The notes under the pieces: generated by a model
What the model was told of the DNA's origin: nothing
The model's database searches: none
What the model saw: the letters and a program-made list of their open reading frames with translations, nothing else
Source: Calendula officinalis
Taxonomy: Eukaryota > Streptophyta > Magnoliopsida > Asterales > Asteraceae
Direction of reading: 5' to 3'
DNA: 64,000 nt
Assembly: GCA_963853835.1 (NCBI GenBank)
Contig: OY970826.1
Location: 3,580,001 to 3,644,000 of the forward strand
Part shown: one piece after another, positions 1 to 11,275 of the stretch
How the letters are laid out: the number at the start of each line of letters is the position of its first letter
Numbering within the stretch: the stretch's first letter is position 1
Program-made: the position numbers and the translations under genes

Positions 1-127
1 TGGGTATAACGGGTCGAGTGGGCGATTAAATGCATAAGTATTATTGAATCATTAGTTGGAAGTGGAATGAGGATTGGAAATCCTGGAGTTGATTCCGAGG
101 ACGAAATCCTTTTTAGGGATGGATAGT
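1..127 (+). mobile_element. 3' end of the internal region of an upstream gypsy unit
   Basis: These bases are identical by eye to 5778-5904, the last 127 bases of the internal region of the element at 128-8142, including the purine-rich stretch before the LTR. The window therefore starts inside another copy whose 3' LTR is also the 5' LTR at 128-2365. This gives an internal-LTR-internal-LTR tandem order. Confidence 0.85.
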
Positions 128-2365
128 TGTAACGACCCAAAATTTGAATAAAATAAATTATGGGAAAAATATGATAAACAAGGATAAATCATTTAAAGAA
201 TGTGGGAATTGGTTTCGTGTCATTTGGACATCGTATGAGAAAGTTACGGTCGAAACCGTGTCGAAAGGAATAACAAAAAGTGCAGCCTTAGCTGCCAGGT
301 ATAGATAGCGGTGCTATCTTAGATAGCGGCGCTATCTTGTGCAACGTTGGATCAGCGATCCGAAATGGCGGTGGGGAAAAAACGCGATTTCGAGATAGCG
401 CCTGAGATAGCGGCGCTATCTCCCACGCGAATTAACGCGGGATTAGAAATAGCGGCGCTATCTTTAAGATAGCGGCGCTATCTTGGTCAGATCTGAATAA
501 AAACGTGAAAATTAGGGTTTTTGCTCATTTCTCACATCTCCAAAGTGTGCAGCCGATTTCTAGAGAGAGAGTGGACGTTTTTGGAGTCTTGGAGCTCAAA
601 TCTTCACCATCTTGAAGGATCTAAACATCAAAGGTAAGATTTCTTGATTGTTGATGTTATCTAGCTAGTTATGAGCTTTGTTTGGGTAGAAATGGTGGTT
701 TGGGGAATCATTCATGTCATCTTTGGGGAAGATGACTAATCATGGGTGTAGAACACTCATTGTAAGCTTGTAAATGATGTGTACAAATTGGATTTGGGTT
801 ATTGATGGAAATCTTGAACTAGGGTTTTGGGGTTTCACCAAGTTGGATGAACTTGGTGGTTAAGAATGTTGTTATGGGTTTATTGGTAGCTAGTTATGGA
901 TAATAACTAGATTATATGATGATATTGATGGTAGGTCAAGAAGACCTAAAGATTGGTGACATTTCACAAGTTGGAAGGCAAGGATTCGTGTTGTTAGACA
1001 CGAGTTGGAATTAGCTTGGCTAAGGTGAGTACATGAGACTTTTACTGGGTACATAGCAAATGATTTTGAAAACCATGATGTTTTAAGAGTCTTTATTAAT
1101 AAACGTTTTTAATAAAGATATGATTGATATGATGAGAAAATGCTAGTATTAGACTATTTTAGTCTATCTAACGATTGTTGGTTTTGAAAGGGATTATGAT
1201 AATGAAAAGTAATTAATGAGTTTTATAAATAAGATGTACGAATAAAGATAATGATTTAAAAGAGCTTGATAATTGGTTTATTAATAATATGTATTAATAA
1301 AGCTTGAGACAATGATTTTTAAGTAATAAGTATCGGATAGTATATTATACTAATGAAAGTAGTTATCGAATTACTAAGAGAATAAGTAATAAGTGACTAG
1401 TAATAAACGTGTATTCTAGTCAAAGAAGAGTCAAAGTAATATGATTTTGATAAAAGACAAATATGTTTTAAATTAGCAAAGGACTTGGTAAAGTCAAGAT
1501 TTAAAATGAAATAATAAAGAGAACAAAATGATAAATTAGAATATATGTATTCTAATAAGTGATGAATTCGATGAAAGGAGATGATGCTCATATTTGATGA
1601 AAGGAGCTGAGGCTCATATGTGAAATGAAAAATCCGGAATAAGACCGCCCAGAAATGGGGGAGCATGAGACGTCTACTTGGGGTGGTACCTCCCTGCGCA
1701 AAGAGTAGAATGTCACAGTTTACGACACCCAATGATGGGTGAGCATGACGACCCGGGAGCGGGGAGAGCTTATGAATCTCGGTAAGATGGGGGTTCCCAA
1801 TTACCTTGATAGTTTACCTATGACGTCCCATATCGGGAGAGTTGGCTTCGGAGAGGTCCGTCGCATATGTGATAATGAAAGTGTAAGTTTGGAGATAACT
1901 TACAAGTATGTGATTAGATGACGAGTAAGCTTACGGTAAGCTTATTAGTTTATACGGTTAAATGAATGGAGGATGAATTATGAATTAATAAGAAATGATA
2001 AGGATAAGTATTTTTAATGTTATAAATATTATTTTATAAATCTTCTGAGAATGGGTCGAAAACCCATGTATCTCACGAGACTATTTTGTCTCACGTACTA
2101 CTTTGTTTTTGGCTATGTACTCAGGTTCAGGATCGATGGATTAGAGGGTCGCGTTAGAAGTGGCCTAGTGTTGATTAGCTCGGGAGCTCGTAGGTAGTTC
2201 TCGTTTTATCCTATGGTTATGATATTATCTTTGTAACACCGGATTTTACAACTCTGATAAATGTTTTAATGGTTTTTGTTAAACCGTATTTCTGGTTATT
2301 GGACATTGTAGTATTTTTATTTAAAAATATGATTTAAAAAGTGTTTTGAAAATTGAGGTGTTACA
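128..2365 (+). repeat. LTR (5' LTR of the gypsy unit, shared with the upstream unit)
   Basis: It begins TGTAACGACCC and ends GTGTTACA, giving TG...CA termini. It is 2,238 bp, exactly the length of the copy at 5905-8142. It contains palindromic GATAGC/GCTATC units near 303-484 and a leader-like stretch near 540-640 that ends in a possible splice donor (CAAAG|GTAAG). Short ORFs inside it have no coding support. Confidence 0.92.
303..484. repeat. Cluster of AGATAGC-GGC-GCTATCT palindromic units in the LTR
   Basis: At least five near-identical 15-17-base units, each with arms AGATAGC and GCTATCT around a 3-base centre, lie within 180 bp. Examples are 303-319, 321-337, the two near 400-420, and the pair ending at 484. 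The same cluster recurs at 6080-6261 in the other LTR. The arms could form hairpins or be a dyad-symmetric protein site; no binding protein can be named from sequence. Confidence 0.8.
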
Positions 2366-2368
2366 ACT

Positions 2369-2380
2369 TGGTATCAGAGC
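2369..2380 (+). other. Primer-binding site, initiator tRNA-Met
   Basis: TGGTATCAGAGC lies three bases after the LTR end. It is the standard complement to the 3' end of plant initiator tRNA-Met and primes minus-strand cDNA synthesis. Its position fixes the LTR/internal boundary. Confidence 0.92.
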
Positions 2381-2607
2381 TATAGTTTAAGTGAATTAGG
2401 TAGGTTTGACCTCCCTAGTCTTAAGCTATGCTAAGTAGGACCATATGTTTTCCATAGGACGTCCTTGATCAGTCCGTTGAGACAGTAAAGTATGGGTATA
2501 TTAGGGTCGATCCCTAAGAGAAAGGATAATGTTTTGGGCTATATGGGTTATGTTTGACTAATAAGGCAATCTTTGAATTTTAATGGTTTAATATGTTGAT
2601 ATAGAAA

Positions 2608-3831
2608 ATGGTGAACCCAAGAAGTGGAGAGATTCCACGAGTTCATGAGACGGATTCAAATCGAATCCCGACTCATCCCGGTAATAATGGAGAAGGTTCC
2701 GGTTTGGATGTATATCAAACCCCGGTAACTATGGAAGCTATCCAGAAATTGTTTACCCAAATAAGGGAAGTGGTGAATGAGGATGTGAACCGGATCTTGA
2801 CTAACCGGTTCAATGAAGAGAAGAATGATAATTCTAAGTCCCGTGGGGGAAGTAAGTCTTCGGGTAGCAAGACCCGTACCGTGGAGCCATCGACCGAGGA
2901 AAGCAACGATTCGGGGTCGGAGGAAAGAGAAGGATGTACATACAAGGCATTCATGGCGTGCAACCCCGGTGTGTATTATGGAAGTTCGGAACCGAAGGTG
3001 ACGATGCGTTGGATTCGGGAAACCGAGCAAGTTCAAGAAAGTAGCAAGTGTTTAAAGAAAGACATGGTCATTTATGCATCCCGACAGTTGAAGGATGAAG
3101 CGTTGACATGGTGGGATACCATGTATGAGACTTTGGGAAAGAAAGTGTACAAGATGTCGTGGAAGGAGTTCACGAGAAGGTTGAAGGAAAAGTTTTGTCC
3201 CGAGAGAGATCTAGAAGAGTTGCAAGAAGAGTTCATGTTCATCAAGAAGGGAGATATGTCGGTGGAAGAATACACCAAAAAGTTTATGGGATTACTCCCG
3301 TTTGTAATCAAGTCCTATCCGACGGAGCGTATGAAGGTGGTTCGGTATGCAAATGGACTACCACCGGAGTTTGAATTGGAAGTCAACCGAGCGACCACGT
3401 TGGATGAGGCCATTAGTAACGCTCGAGGTGTTGAGAGGGTTTTTCGGCGAAAGGCACAAGAGTCGGCATCAGGAAAAGAAAAGAAGAAGTTTGATAGTAG
3501 CTTGGGATTAACAAAGAAAGAAGGATTGGGGTCGAGTTCGTCAAAGCATAGCGGTATTGGAAGTTGCCAAGGTTGTGGAAAGAATCACCGTGGGGAATGC
3601 AAGGCAAATTCGGCTATATGCTTCAAGTGTGGTCGAGTAGGACACCGAGCAAAGGATTGCAAAGTAAGGAACCTCGAGGAAGTGGAATGCTACACTTGTC
3701 ACGAGGTGGGACACTTTAGTAGTGCGTGCCCAAGGAAGAGAACCGACACGTCGGCATCAACCGCCAACAAGAATCGGGTGAAGGAAACTCGTGGAGCCGC
3801 TTCAGGTAATTCGTTTATGAAATTTTGGTAG
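2608..3831 (+). CDS. Retrotransposon Gag polyprotein (gypsy type), gag-only ORF
   Basis: A 407-aa intact ORF encoding the structural protein that forms the virus-like particle and binds the element RNA. A low-complexity, acidic N-terminal third is followed by a retrotransposon gag (capsid-like) domain at about residues 110-270, with the typical aromatic block ALTWWDTM and the EFCP/LEEL-type motif. A nucleocapsid region with three zinc knuckles follows, with first cysteines near residues 320 (CQGCGKNHRGEC, an atypical spacing), 338 (CFKCGRVGHRAKDC) and 361 (CYTCHEVGHFSSAC). In autonomous relatives Gag runs directly into protease. Here the frame stops about 35 residues after the last knuckle, with no D-T/S-G protease motif downstream. 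The start is the first in-frame ATG after the leader. The open frame in a young unit suggests recent function in trans packaging (inference). Confidence 0.9.
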   Translation: MVNPRSGEIPRVHETDSNRIPTHPGNNGEGSGLDVYQTPVTMEAIQKLFTQIREVVNEDVNRILTNRFNEEKNDNSKSRGGSKSSGSKTRTVEPSTEESNDSGSEEREGCTYKAFMACNPGVYYGSSEPKVTMRWIRETEQVQESSKCLKKDMVIYASRQLKDEALTWWDTMYETLGKKVYKMSWKEFTRRLKEKFCPERDLEELQEEFMFIKKGDMSVEEYTKKFMGLLPFVIKSYPTERMKVVRYANGLPPEFELEVNRATTLDEAISNARGVERVFRRKAQESASGKEKKKFDSSLGLTKKEGLGSSSSKHSGIGSCQGCGKNHRGECKANSAICFKCGRVGHRAKDCKVRNLEEVECYTCHEVGHFSSACPRKRTDTSASTANKNRVKETRGAASGNSFMKFW

Positions 3832-4256
3832 ATAATCGGAATTTAATTGCTTTTATGTCGCACAAATTGGTGCTTATGTGATATAAGTATGGAAATAATT
3901 ATAGATGGAATATATGATGTGAAAAATAAGTTTGGGAGATAATCTTCCCGGGTTACTATGTGTATAGTTATGGGTTGGCGACCGGTATGTCGCGGGAAAT
4001 AAGAATAGAAAGGATTATGTCATTATAAATTATCGGAAGGTGAATCATAAGAATAGTAATTGTGCTCAAAGAAAGAGTAGTAGTACAGTGAAGTACTAAG
4101 TTTCGGTAAGACTAGTAAAGTATGAATGGAAAGCTATAGAAATAATGATTTTGAAAATAGAACTTTAGTGTTCGGTGGAAATCCTGATAAGTAGTGCAGA
4201 TATTCAAGTCGGGGTTGACGTGTACAATGGCAAGGGTGAATAGTTATTGGCAAAGT

Positions 4257-4260
<4 letters not shown>

Positions 4261-4296
<36 letters not shown>
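4261..4296 (+). repeat. Poly(A) tract, 36 bases
   Basis: An uninterrupted run of 36 A inside the retrotransposon tail. It may be a simple-sequence expansion or the trace of a poly(A) tail from a captured transcript; the preceding sequence is not recognisable as a gene. Confidence 0.9.
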
Positions 4297-4299
<3 letters not shown>

Positions 4300-5250
4300 A
4301 TAGTTCAAGGTTGGGTATCGATCGGAGTCAATGGGTTGACTCATAAGGACCGTGTGAATCGGTAAAATATGGATAATTAGAGGGTGTTAGTGGTTACCTC
4401 GGTGGTAAAGGAAAGATTGGAAAGTAGTAATGTTGAGAAAGCATGTTTAGTAAAGGTCGATTGATAAATAAATTGGTTAGTGAATTTGTGCATACCGTGT
4501 GGTATTGGGTGTAAGTGGAAAAGTGAAAATGTGGATAGAAAATGTGATTGATTGTGAAAGAAAATGATAGCATGATGCTAAACGAATGAGGCATACAGGA
4601 ATAGTATGCAAGATGAAATGGTATTGTATGAGTCACTTTGGATTGGAGGCTTTCCGATCATTGTGACAGTTTGGACCTTGATGGATTGGAGGCTTTCCGA
4701 TCAACTCGGTGGCATAGTTAAAGTATGAATTGATGAATCAGAATTGTGAGGTTTATATCTGTCGTATGTAGAACCGTAAGGTTAGTTGTTGTTATGATTT
4801 TTATGGCAAGTGAGAACTTGGATTGAAAGTTCGGGTAGTGTTTAAGTAGAAGTATGTGTAGGAGATACCTACAAGTTAATGGTTCATGAAAAAGGAATGC
4901 GTTAGGAAGCAAAGTGGTTAGAAGCCAATGAATGGTGAAAGATATATTATGGGTGGTTAGGCCACAATTGGATATGATCGAGGCTCTAGAGCCGGTAATC
5001 GGGAAATTCAAGTATGGTATAAGGATGTTTGAAGGAAATTATAAAAAAAAAAGTATAAGTAATTGGATGAAAGTTAAAAAGTAATAGAGATTTGGTATTG
5101 ATTTGAATGGAAGTTGTTAATCGATGGTGGAAATCGAAATCGAGGAAAAATGGAACAATTGAGAAAGGAAATCTAAATAGGAAATCGGGAATGAAAAGCT
5201 TGGAAAGCGATGCCTTAGTAATAAGAATATGGAAATTTTGCAAAGTAAGT

Positions 5251-5735
5251 TTGACTTTAATCATAAGTCAAGGTTGGCCAACTAGTGGATTGTTGACTTT
5301 AGTCAAAATTGGGTTTTGACTTTCGTTTGAATTGGTTAGTCAAGGATAAGAGCATAATGTATCATCTTCATGTGTAAGATAGTGGGTAATGGATTAATGG
5401 ACACAATGGTAGTCAAAGGGTCGACTTTAAACCGTTGGGTATCTCGAGTTGAATTTAGGAACCGAGTATGATTGTTGTTGGACCATGAAGGTAAGGACGA
5501 TTGTTAAGGAATTTATGGCTAATGGATCACTAGTGGGCAAGGAAATTGTCAAGAAATGGTTGACTTTGTGCTAAGTCAAAGATGGAACAATGTTGACAAT
5601 TTGGTCAAAGCGAGGGGTTAACTATCATTTTGGTCAAATGATTATTAGTAATGACTGGGTCGTATCACCCCAATGGGAGTAAGGAGTTTGGTTAAATGAT
5701 GAGAAAGGTTAAGGTCAAATTGTGAAATTTTGACC
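5251..5735. promoter_or_regulatory. Cluster of W-box-like TTGAC motifs upstream of the 3' LTR
   Basis: About fourteen TTGAC or GTCAA pentamers, many as TTGACT/C or AGTCAA, occur in about 485 bp; roughly one is expected by chance. TTGAC is the core of the plant WRKY binding site. Whether these act as enhancers of the element is inference only. Confidence 0.35.
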
Positions 5736-5904
5736 CGCTCGGGTATTAGGAACTCAAGTTTGGATCTTGGACCCGTTTGGGTATAACGGGTCGAGTGGGC
5801 GATTAAATGCATAAGTATTATTGAATCATTAGTTGGAAGTGGAATGAGGATTGGAAATCCTGGAGTTGATTCCGAGGACGAAATCCTTTTTAGGGATGGA
5901 TAGT

Positions 5905-8142
5905 TGTAACGACCCGAAATTTGAATAAAATAAATTATGGGAAAAATATTATAAACAAGGATAAATCATTTAAAGAACGTGGGAATTGGTTTCGTGTCAT
6001 TTGGACATCGTATGAGAAAGTTACGGTCGAAACCGTGTCGAAAGGAATAACAAAAAGTGCAGCCTTAGCTGCCAGGTATAGATAGCGGTGCTATCTTAGA
6101 TAGCGGCGCTATCTTGTGCAACGTTGGATCAGCGATCCGAAATAGCGGTGGGGAAAAAACGCGATTTCGAGATAGCGCCTGAGATAGCGGCGCTATCTCC
6201 CACGCGAATTAACGCGGGATTAGAAATAGCGGCGCTATCTTTAAGATAGCGGCGCTATCTTGGTCAGATCTGCATAAAAACGTGAAAATTAGGGTTTTTG
6301 CTCATTTCTCACATCTCCAAAGTGTGCAGCCGATTTCTAGAGAGAGAGTGGACGTTTTTGGAGTCTTGGAGCTCAAATCTTCACCATCTTGAAGGATCTA
6401 AACATCAAAGGTAAGATTTCTTGATTGTTGATGTTATCTAGCTAGTTATGAGCTTTGTTTGGGTAGAAATGGTGGTTTGGGGAATCATTCATGTCATCTT
6501 TGGGGAAGATGACTAATCATGGGTGTAGAACACTCATTGTAAGCTTGTAAATGATGTGTACAAATTGGATTTGGGTTATTGATGAAAATCTTGAACTAGG
6601 GTTTTGGGGTTTCACCAAGTTGGATGAACTTGGTGGTTAAGAATGTTGTTATGGGTTTATTGGTAGCTAGTTATGGATAATAACTAGATTATATGATGAT
6701 ATTGATGGTAGGTCAAGAAGACCTAAAGATTGGTGACATTTCACAAGTTGGAAGGCAAGGATTCGTGTTGTTAGACACGATTTGGAATTAGCTTGGCTAA
6801 GGTGAGTAAATGAGACTTTTACTGGGTACATAGCAAATGATTTTGAAAACCATGATGTTTTAAGAGTCTTTATTAATAAACGTTTTTAATAAAGATATGA
6901 TTGATATGATGAGAAAATGCTAGTATTAGACTATTTTAGTCTATCTAACGATTGTTGGTTTTGAAAGGGATTATGATAATGAAAAGTAATTAATGAGTTT
7001 TATAAATAAGATGTACGAATAAAGATAATGATTTAAAAGAGCTTGATAATTGGTTTATTAATAATATGTATTAATAAAGCTTGAGACAATGATTTTTAAG
7101 TAATAAGTATCGGATAGTATATTATACTAATGAAAGTAGTTATCGAATTACTAAGAGAATAAGTAATAAGTGACTAGTAATAAACGTGTATTCTAGTCAA
7201 AGAAGAGTCAAAGTAATATGATTTTGATAAAAGACAAATATGTTTTAAATTAGCAAAGGACTTGGTAAAGTCAAGATTTAAAATGAAATAATAAAGAGAA
7301 CAAAATGATAAATTAGAATATATGTATTCTAATAAGTGATGAATTCGATGAAAGGAGCTGATGCTCATATTTGATGAAAGGAGCTGAGGCTCATATGTGA
7401 AATGAAAAATCCGGAATAAGACCGCCCAGAAATGGGGGAGCATGAGACGTCTACTTGGGGTGGTACCTCCCTGCGCAAAGAGTAGAATGTCACAGTTTAC
7501 GACACCCAATGATGGGTGAGCATGACGACCCGGGAGCGGGGAGAGCTTATGAATCTCGGTAAGATGGGGGTTCCCAATTACCTTGATAGTTTACCTATGA
7601 CGTCCCATATCGGGAGAGTTGGCTTCGGAGAGGTCCGTCGCATATGTGATAATGAAAGTGTAAGTTTGGAGATAACTTACAAGTATGTGATTAGATGACG
7701 AGTAAGCTTACGGTAAGCTTATTAGTTTATACGGTTAAATGAATGGAGGATGAATTATGAATTAATAAGAAATGATAAGGATAAGTATTTTTAATGTTAT
7801 AAATATTATTTTATAAATCTTTTGAGAATGGGTCGAAAACCCATGTATCTCACGAGACTATTTTGTCTCACGTACTACTTTGTTTTTGGCTATGTACTCA
7901 GGTTCAGGATCGATGGATTAGAGGGTCGCGTTAGAAGTGGCCTAGTGTTGATTAGCTCGGGAGCTCGTAGGTAGTTCTCGTTTTATCCTATGGTTATGAT
8001 ATTATCTTTGTAACACCGGATTTTACAACTCTGATAAATGTTTTAATGGTTTTTGTTAAACCGTATTTCTGGTTATTGGACATTGTAGTATTTTTATTTA
8101 AAAATATGATTTAAAAAGTGTTTTGAAAATTGAGGTGTTACA
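5905..8142 (+). repeat. LTR (3' LTR of the gypsy unit)
   Basis: A 2,238-bp direct copy of 128-2365 with the same TGTAACGACCC start and GTGTTACA end. About ten single-base differences were counted by eye (for example 'cccaaaat' versus 'cccgaaat' near the start). Unrelated host sequence follows from 8143. Confidence 0.92.
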
Positions 8143-9026
8143 ATATCTATCTATGTTACATATGTTAAGCCTTTTTCAAATTAGCAAAATTTAAAATTTG
8201 GCCAACATACTTGCTAATTTAGGAAATAATCTGCTTTTGTAAAATTATGCACCATGCAGGTCTCGAACATGCAAGCTTTATGTTATTAGCACAACACATT
8301 AACCAACTGAGCTAATAAGACATATATTCATTACTTAATTGTAATTATTTTAATTAATCCCTTATAAAGTTACCACCATCACTACCGACAAACACCATCA
8401 CCATTACCGCCACCGCCCACCACCACTCTCTACCAACATCACCATTGCAACCACCAGCACCACTGCCACCATCAAGGTAGTCGTTACCGAATTGTGCATG
8501 TACCCTTCTAATATAATATAAATCTAATCACTTAGTTATACTAATATTTTGTTTGTTTTATATTTTAATGCAAGCCACAATCCCCGGCCAAAGTCAATTA
8601 TATGGAAAACCCTATCGTTGAATTTTAAATTTCATAAATGTTAAACGAGGTCGATTTTATAGCGTGTTACATAAAGGACATTAGAGTATTTTATAGTTTT
8701 AATTATATGTACACGTTATAGAAAACCCTAAAAGAATGTAATCGTGCATAAGACTATATCAATGTCATTTGATTTTATGTGTGTGGAACATAAGGTTACA
8801 CTTCACATATATAGAGGCACTAGTGTTTGAACTTGTACAAAAGACACTTTAATAGATAGTCAACAAAACTCACAAGTTGACGAGAACGTCATAGTTCATG
8901 CGTAGCGATCGAAAATTCAAAGGTGTTTAAAAAGTTTATTGATTTATAGTTAGCACAGAACCAAAGCATACACTACATATATATGAACAATTTGAAATAA
9001 GAACTAGTACTGAACTTATAACTTTA
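8143..9026. other. Intergenic DNA, no gene seen
   Basis: AT-rich sequence with a CACCAT/CACCGC-rich stretch near 8385-8480 that does not stay open in any frame for a convincing length. The only recognisable element is the tRNA-Ile relic at 8248-8321. Confidence 0.6.
8248..8321 (-). pseudogene. tRNA-Ile(AAU) pseudogene
   Basis: The reverse strand aligns over 74 bases with nuclear tRNA-Ile(AAU). It has an intact A-box (TAGCTCAGTTGG), the anticodon loop CTAATAA, and a changed B-box (TGTTCGAGACC). The anticodon stem still pairs, but the acceptor, D and T stems contain mismatches, so it is judged a decayed gene or tRNA-derived insert rather than functional. Confidence 0.7.
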
Positions 9027-9492
9027 GAGTCGTATTCAAATAAGTTCTTGATTTTTATAAAGTCTATAAATCTTAGCCATTAGATCTAAACACCTTTATC
9101 TACCACCATCAAATCACATGTGATTCAATATACAACCATCACCGATGGCCACTGCCGCCGCCGACCACCTCCAGCCGCCACAATCACATGTTATTGGATA
9201 TGAAATTAAATGTGATTGAAAGCACCCGACGGTGGCGAGGGGTTGCCGGTAGTGGAGAGGGTGGCCAGCAGATGTTGGTGGTGTTGAATGGCATGTGATT
9301 TAATAAACATAGGGTAGTGGTCGACAGTGTGCAATCACATGTGATTTAATACACATGGAGTGGTCGTGGTGTTGATGTGTTGAATCATATGTGATTTTAC
9401 TAGTGATGATGATTTGAGTGTTAATTGATCAAATAACTGAGATTTGTCCCTCAAGACTACGCAAAATTTAAGGACTACATTGAACGTTTCTC
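9027..9492. mobile_element. Mutator-like MITE, diverged copy
   Basis: The left end GAGTCGTATTCAA and the reverse complement of the right end, GAGAAACGTTCAA, match the termini of the better-preserved elements at 22973-23767 and 38661-39418. Like them, it carries internal AATCACATGTGATT palindromes (near 9113, 9160, 9332 and 9385). The interior is GCC/CACC-rich around 9150-9290, unlike the AT-rich sisters. No clear target duplication remains. Confidence 0.55.
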
Positions 9493-10270
9493 AATATATA
9501 TAATATAATATTTTCAACGTGTAAATACAATATAAGATCTTCAATACATATGAACATGCGTGGACAGATATGCAAGTCCATGAATACGATGCTATATATG
9601 ATATGGAAAATATTTTTATTTAACATATTTTATTTTGTATTTTTATATTTTTTTCTAGTTCATGTGAATAATCTTCAAAAGTCAAATCCATGTTTATGAT
9701 CATAATCTTTGACTCTTAATATTCAATCTCTAAAAATGTTAAACGAGTCGATTTTTGTAAGTTTAGCTTTCTAGATTAATGACAAATTGCTATGGATTTG
9801 AAACCTCGGATTTTCCAAATATGGTGTTTCCAACGATCAAATTTTGTTTCCAAACGAACTTGAATTACATGATATCCCACTTTTATCGATTCTAGTATGT
9901 TTTGAGCTTATCACAATGACACATATATTCTTATTTTGATGATAAATAAAGGTATCAAAAGGGTCAATCCGACTGACCCGAACCCGATTATGCTTGGTAT
10001 TGGTTTTGTTTAACCAACCCTGACACACCTGAAGTTAGAATTGGTAGCGGGTTTCTGATTAATTTGATTAGATCCGATTGAAGTTTATAAGGTTTCTCTT
10101 AAGTTTAATAAGTAAGATTAAAGAATAATGAATGATATTTTAAAAAACTTGTGTTCGATGGTGACGAATAATAAAATTGCTTTTAAAGTAATAAAGTTAT
10201 GTTAATTTCTCAAAACTTTTATAAAAATTAGTTATATGGTTCTGTTTAAAACCATGTTATATAGTTATGT
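9493..10270. other. Intergenic DNA, no gene seen
   Basis: AT-rich with no ORF, tRNA or terminal-repeat structure that I can support. A 63-codon minus-strand ORF near 9837-10028 has no recognisable features. Confidence 0.5.
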
Positions 10271-10652
10271 TTATAAATTGGCTATATGGTTTTGTTCTAA
10301 TGCATTGGATAATAAAAGTATGAGTATGACTTTTAAGATAAATTTTAACGCACCATGAAGACTGTAATTAAAAAGTTCAAAACTTATAACTTTTTTCTTG
10401 TAGCGAGAATTATGTCACCTAACCAACGATCGGTTAAACTCGAAATCCAACCAACACGAACCTGACCAACTAGAGAGGCCTGATCCGATAAGAGTCAAAT
10501 CTGACAACCTAATTTGATACCCCGGAGGATATGAGTACCACCAGCAACACCAAAAATATTGTCACCTAATCAACCACATCATATCACATTACATGAAATA
10601 CTCACCACACCACCACACTCACCCACATGTAAAGGGGTCCCACCAAAACAAA
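10271..10652 (+). repeat. Left copy of a 382-bp direct duplication flanking the minus-strand Sirevirus-like element
   Basis: It matches 21841-22222 over exactly 382 positions with five substitutions and no gaps by eye. It abuts the retrotransposon end at 10653-10655. The host sequence left of it is unrelated to the LTR. Confidence 0.92.
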
Positions 10653-10654
10653 GA

Positions 10655-11157
10655 AGGATCGATTAACACAGAAGGATTAATTAATCGCAGATCTACAAAC
10701 TATTAGAAGTTGCAGCGGATCAACACTTATAGTTTAATTGATTAAGAACAATGAATACTGTTAATGAATGCGAATGCAATTAAGAACACAGTAATCACAA
10801 AAAGCTTCAATGTATATTAATATTATCGATCAATACACACGTATGTTTACAATTCATAAGGAACTATATATAATAGTCCTTGAAGCCTAAAATATTAACC
10901 TAGTTATTCTAGGATTCGATTACTATTGAATTACACAAAGATATACATTCCTTAACTAATTATGCTAGAATCTCGTATACGATCAGCACCAAAAATAGAA
11001 GTCAGTAGCATTTGTTGATCGTCAGTAGTAAACTTTGACATCAGTAGCATCAGTACTAACAGTGTTTCTGCCCCATCAGTACTAACTTCAATATTCATTG
11101 TTCAGTACCAACTGCAGCATCAGTAATAGAATTTGTATATCTGTTTATATCCCAACA
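10655..11157 (-). repeat. 3' LTR of the minus-strand Sirevirus-like element
   Basis: Direct copy of 21336-21840. On the minus strand it begins TGTTGGGATATAAAC at 11157. At its outer end it stops four bases short of the TGTC seen at 21336-21339, where the sequence passes through two extra bases into the 382-bp flank. Confidence 0.9.
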
Positions 11158-11174
11158 ATTTCCCCCCTAAACTT
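11158..11174 (-). other. Polypurine tract of the minus-strand Sirevirus-like element
   Basis: On the minus strand, TTTAGGGGGGAAATTG directly precedes the 3' LTR. This is the usual primer site for plus-strand cDNA. Confidence 0.75.
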
Positions 11175-11275
11175 ATTAATTTTCTTTGAATTAATCAAGT
11201 TTCTTCTTTTCTTCATTCTTCTCTTTCCCTTTCTTCTATCTGTGTTGCTCTTCTTTGAATAGCCTCAAGTGTTCT

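Larger units (their letters stand above)
3832..5904 (+). other. Non-coding internal tail of the gag-only element
   Basis: No ORF here resembles pol. Contents I can see: a run of 36 A at 4261-4296, a 22-base direct repeat (TTGGATTGGAGGCTTTCCGATC, near 4639 and again near 4684), and a dense set of TTGAC/GTCAA pentamers at about 5251-5735. It ends in the purine-rich segment just before the LTR at 5905. Confidence 0.75.
128..8142 (+). mobile_element. Non-autonomous Ty3/gypsy element with gag only (TR-GAG type)
   Basis: Two direct 2,238-bp LTRs (128-2365 and 5905-8142) bracket a 3,539-bp internal region. The order is LTR, a primer-binding site complementary to initiator tRNA-Met, one gag ORF, about 2 kb without coding capacity, a polypurine-type end, LTR. 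No protease, reverse transcriptase, RNase H or integrase reading frame is present. This matches the class known as TR-GAG: long-LTR elements that keep only gag and depend on autonomous partners, probably chromovirus/Tekay-like from the gag and LTR style (inference). The LTRs differ at only about ten positions and have no length difference, so the unit is young. A simple target-site duplication cannot be tested, because the left neighbour is another unit of the same element. Confidence 0.85.

Noticed and set aside
303..484. CRISPR-like array because of regularly repeated short palindromes
   Set aside because: Plant LTR context, irregular spacing, no spacers of constant length and no cas genes.
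1397..1921. ORFs of 111 and 60 codons in the LTR, repeated at 7174-7698
   Set aside because: They are conserved only because the LTRs are near-identical. Composition and residues look random and no family features are visible.
4394..5264. Minus-strand ORFs of 80-97 codons in the gypsy tail
   Set aside because: Phe/His/Leu-rich random translation of GA-rich DNA, with no start context and no conserved motif.
8248..8321. Functional tRNA-Ile gene
   Set aside because: Anticodon loop and A-box match, but acceptor, D and T stems are mismatched, so it is listed as a pseudogene.
9121..9290. CACC/GCC-rich segment that looked like a coding exon
   Set aside because: It lies inside a Mutator-like MITE and has no sustained frame or splice structure.
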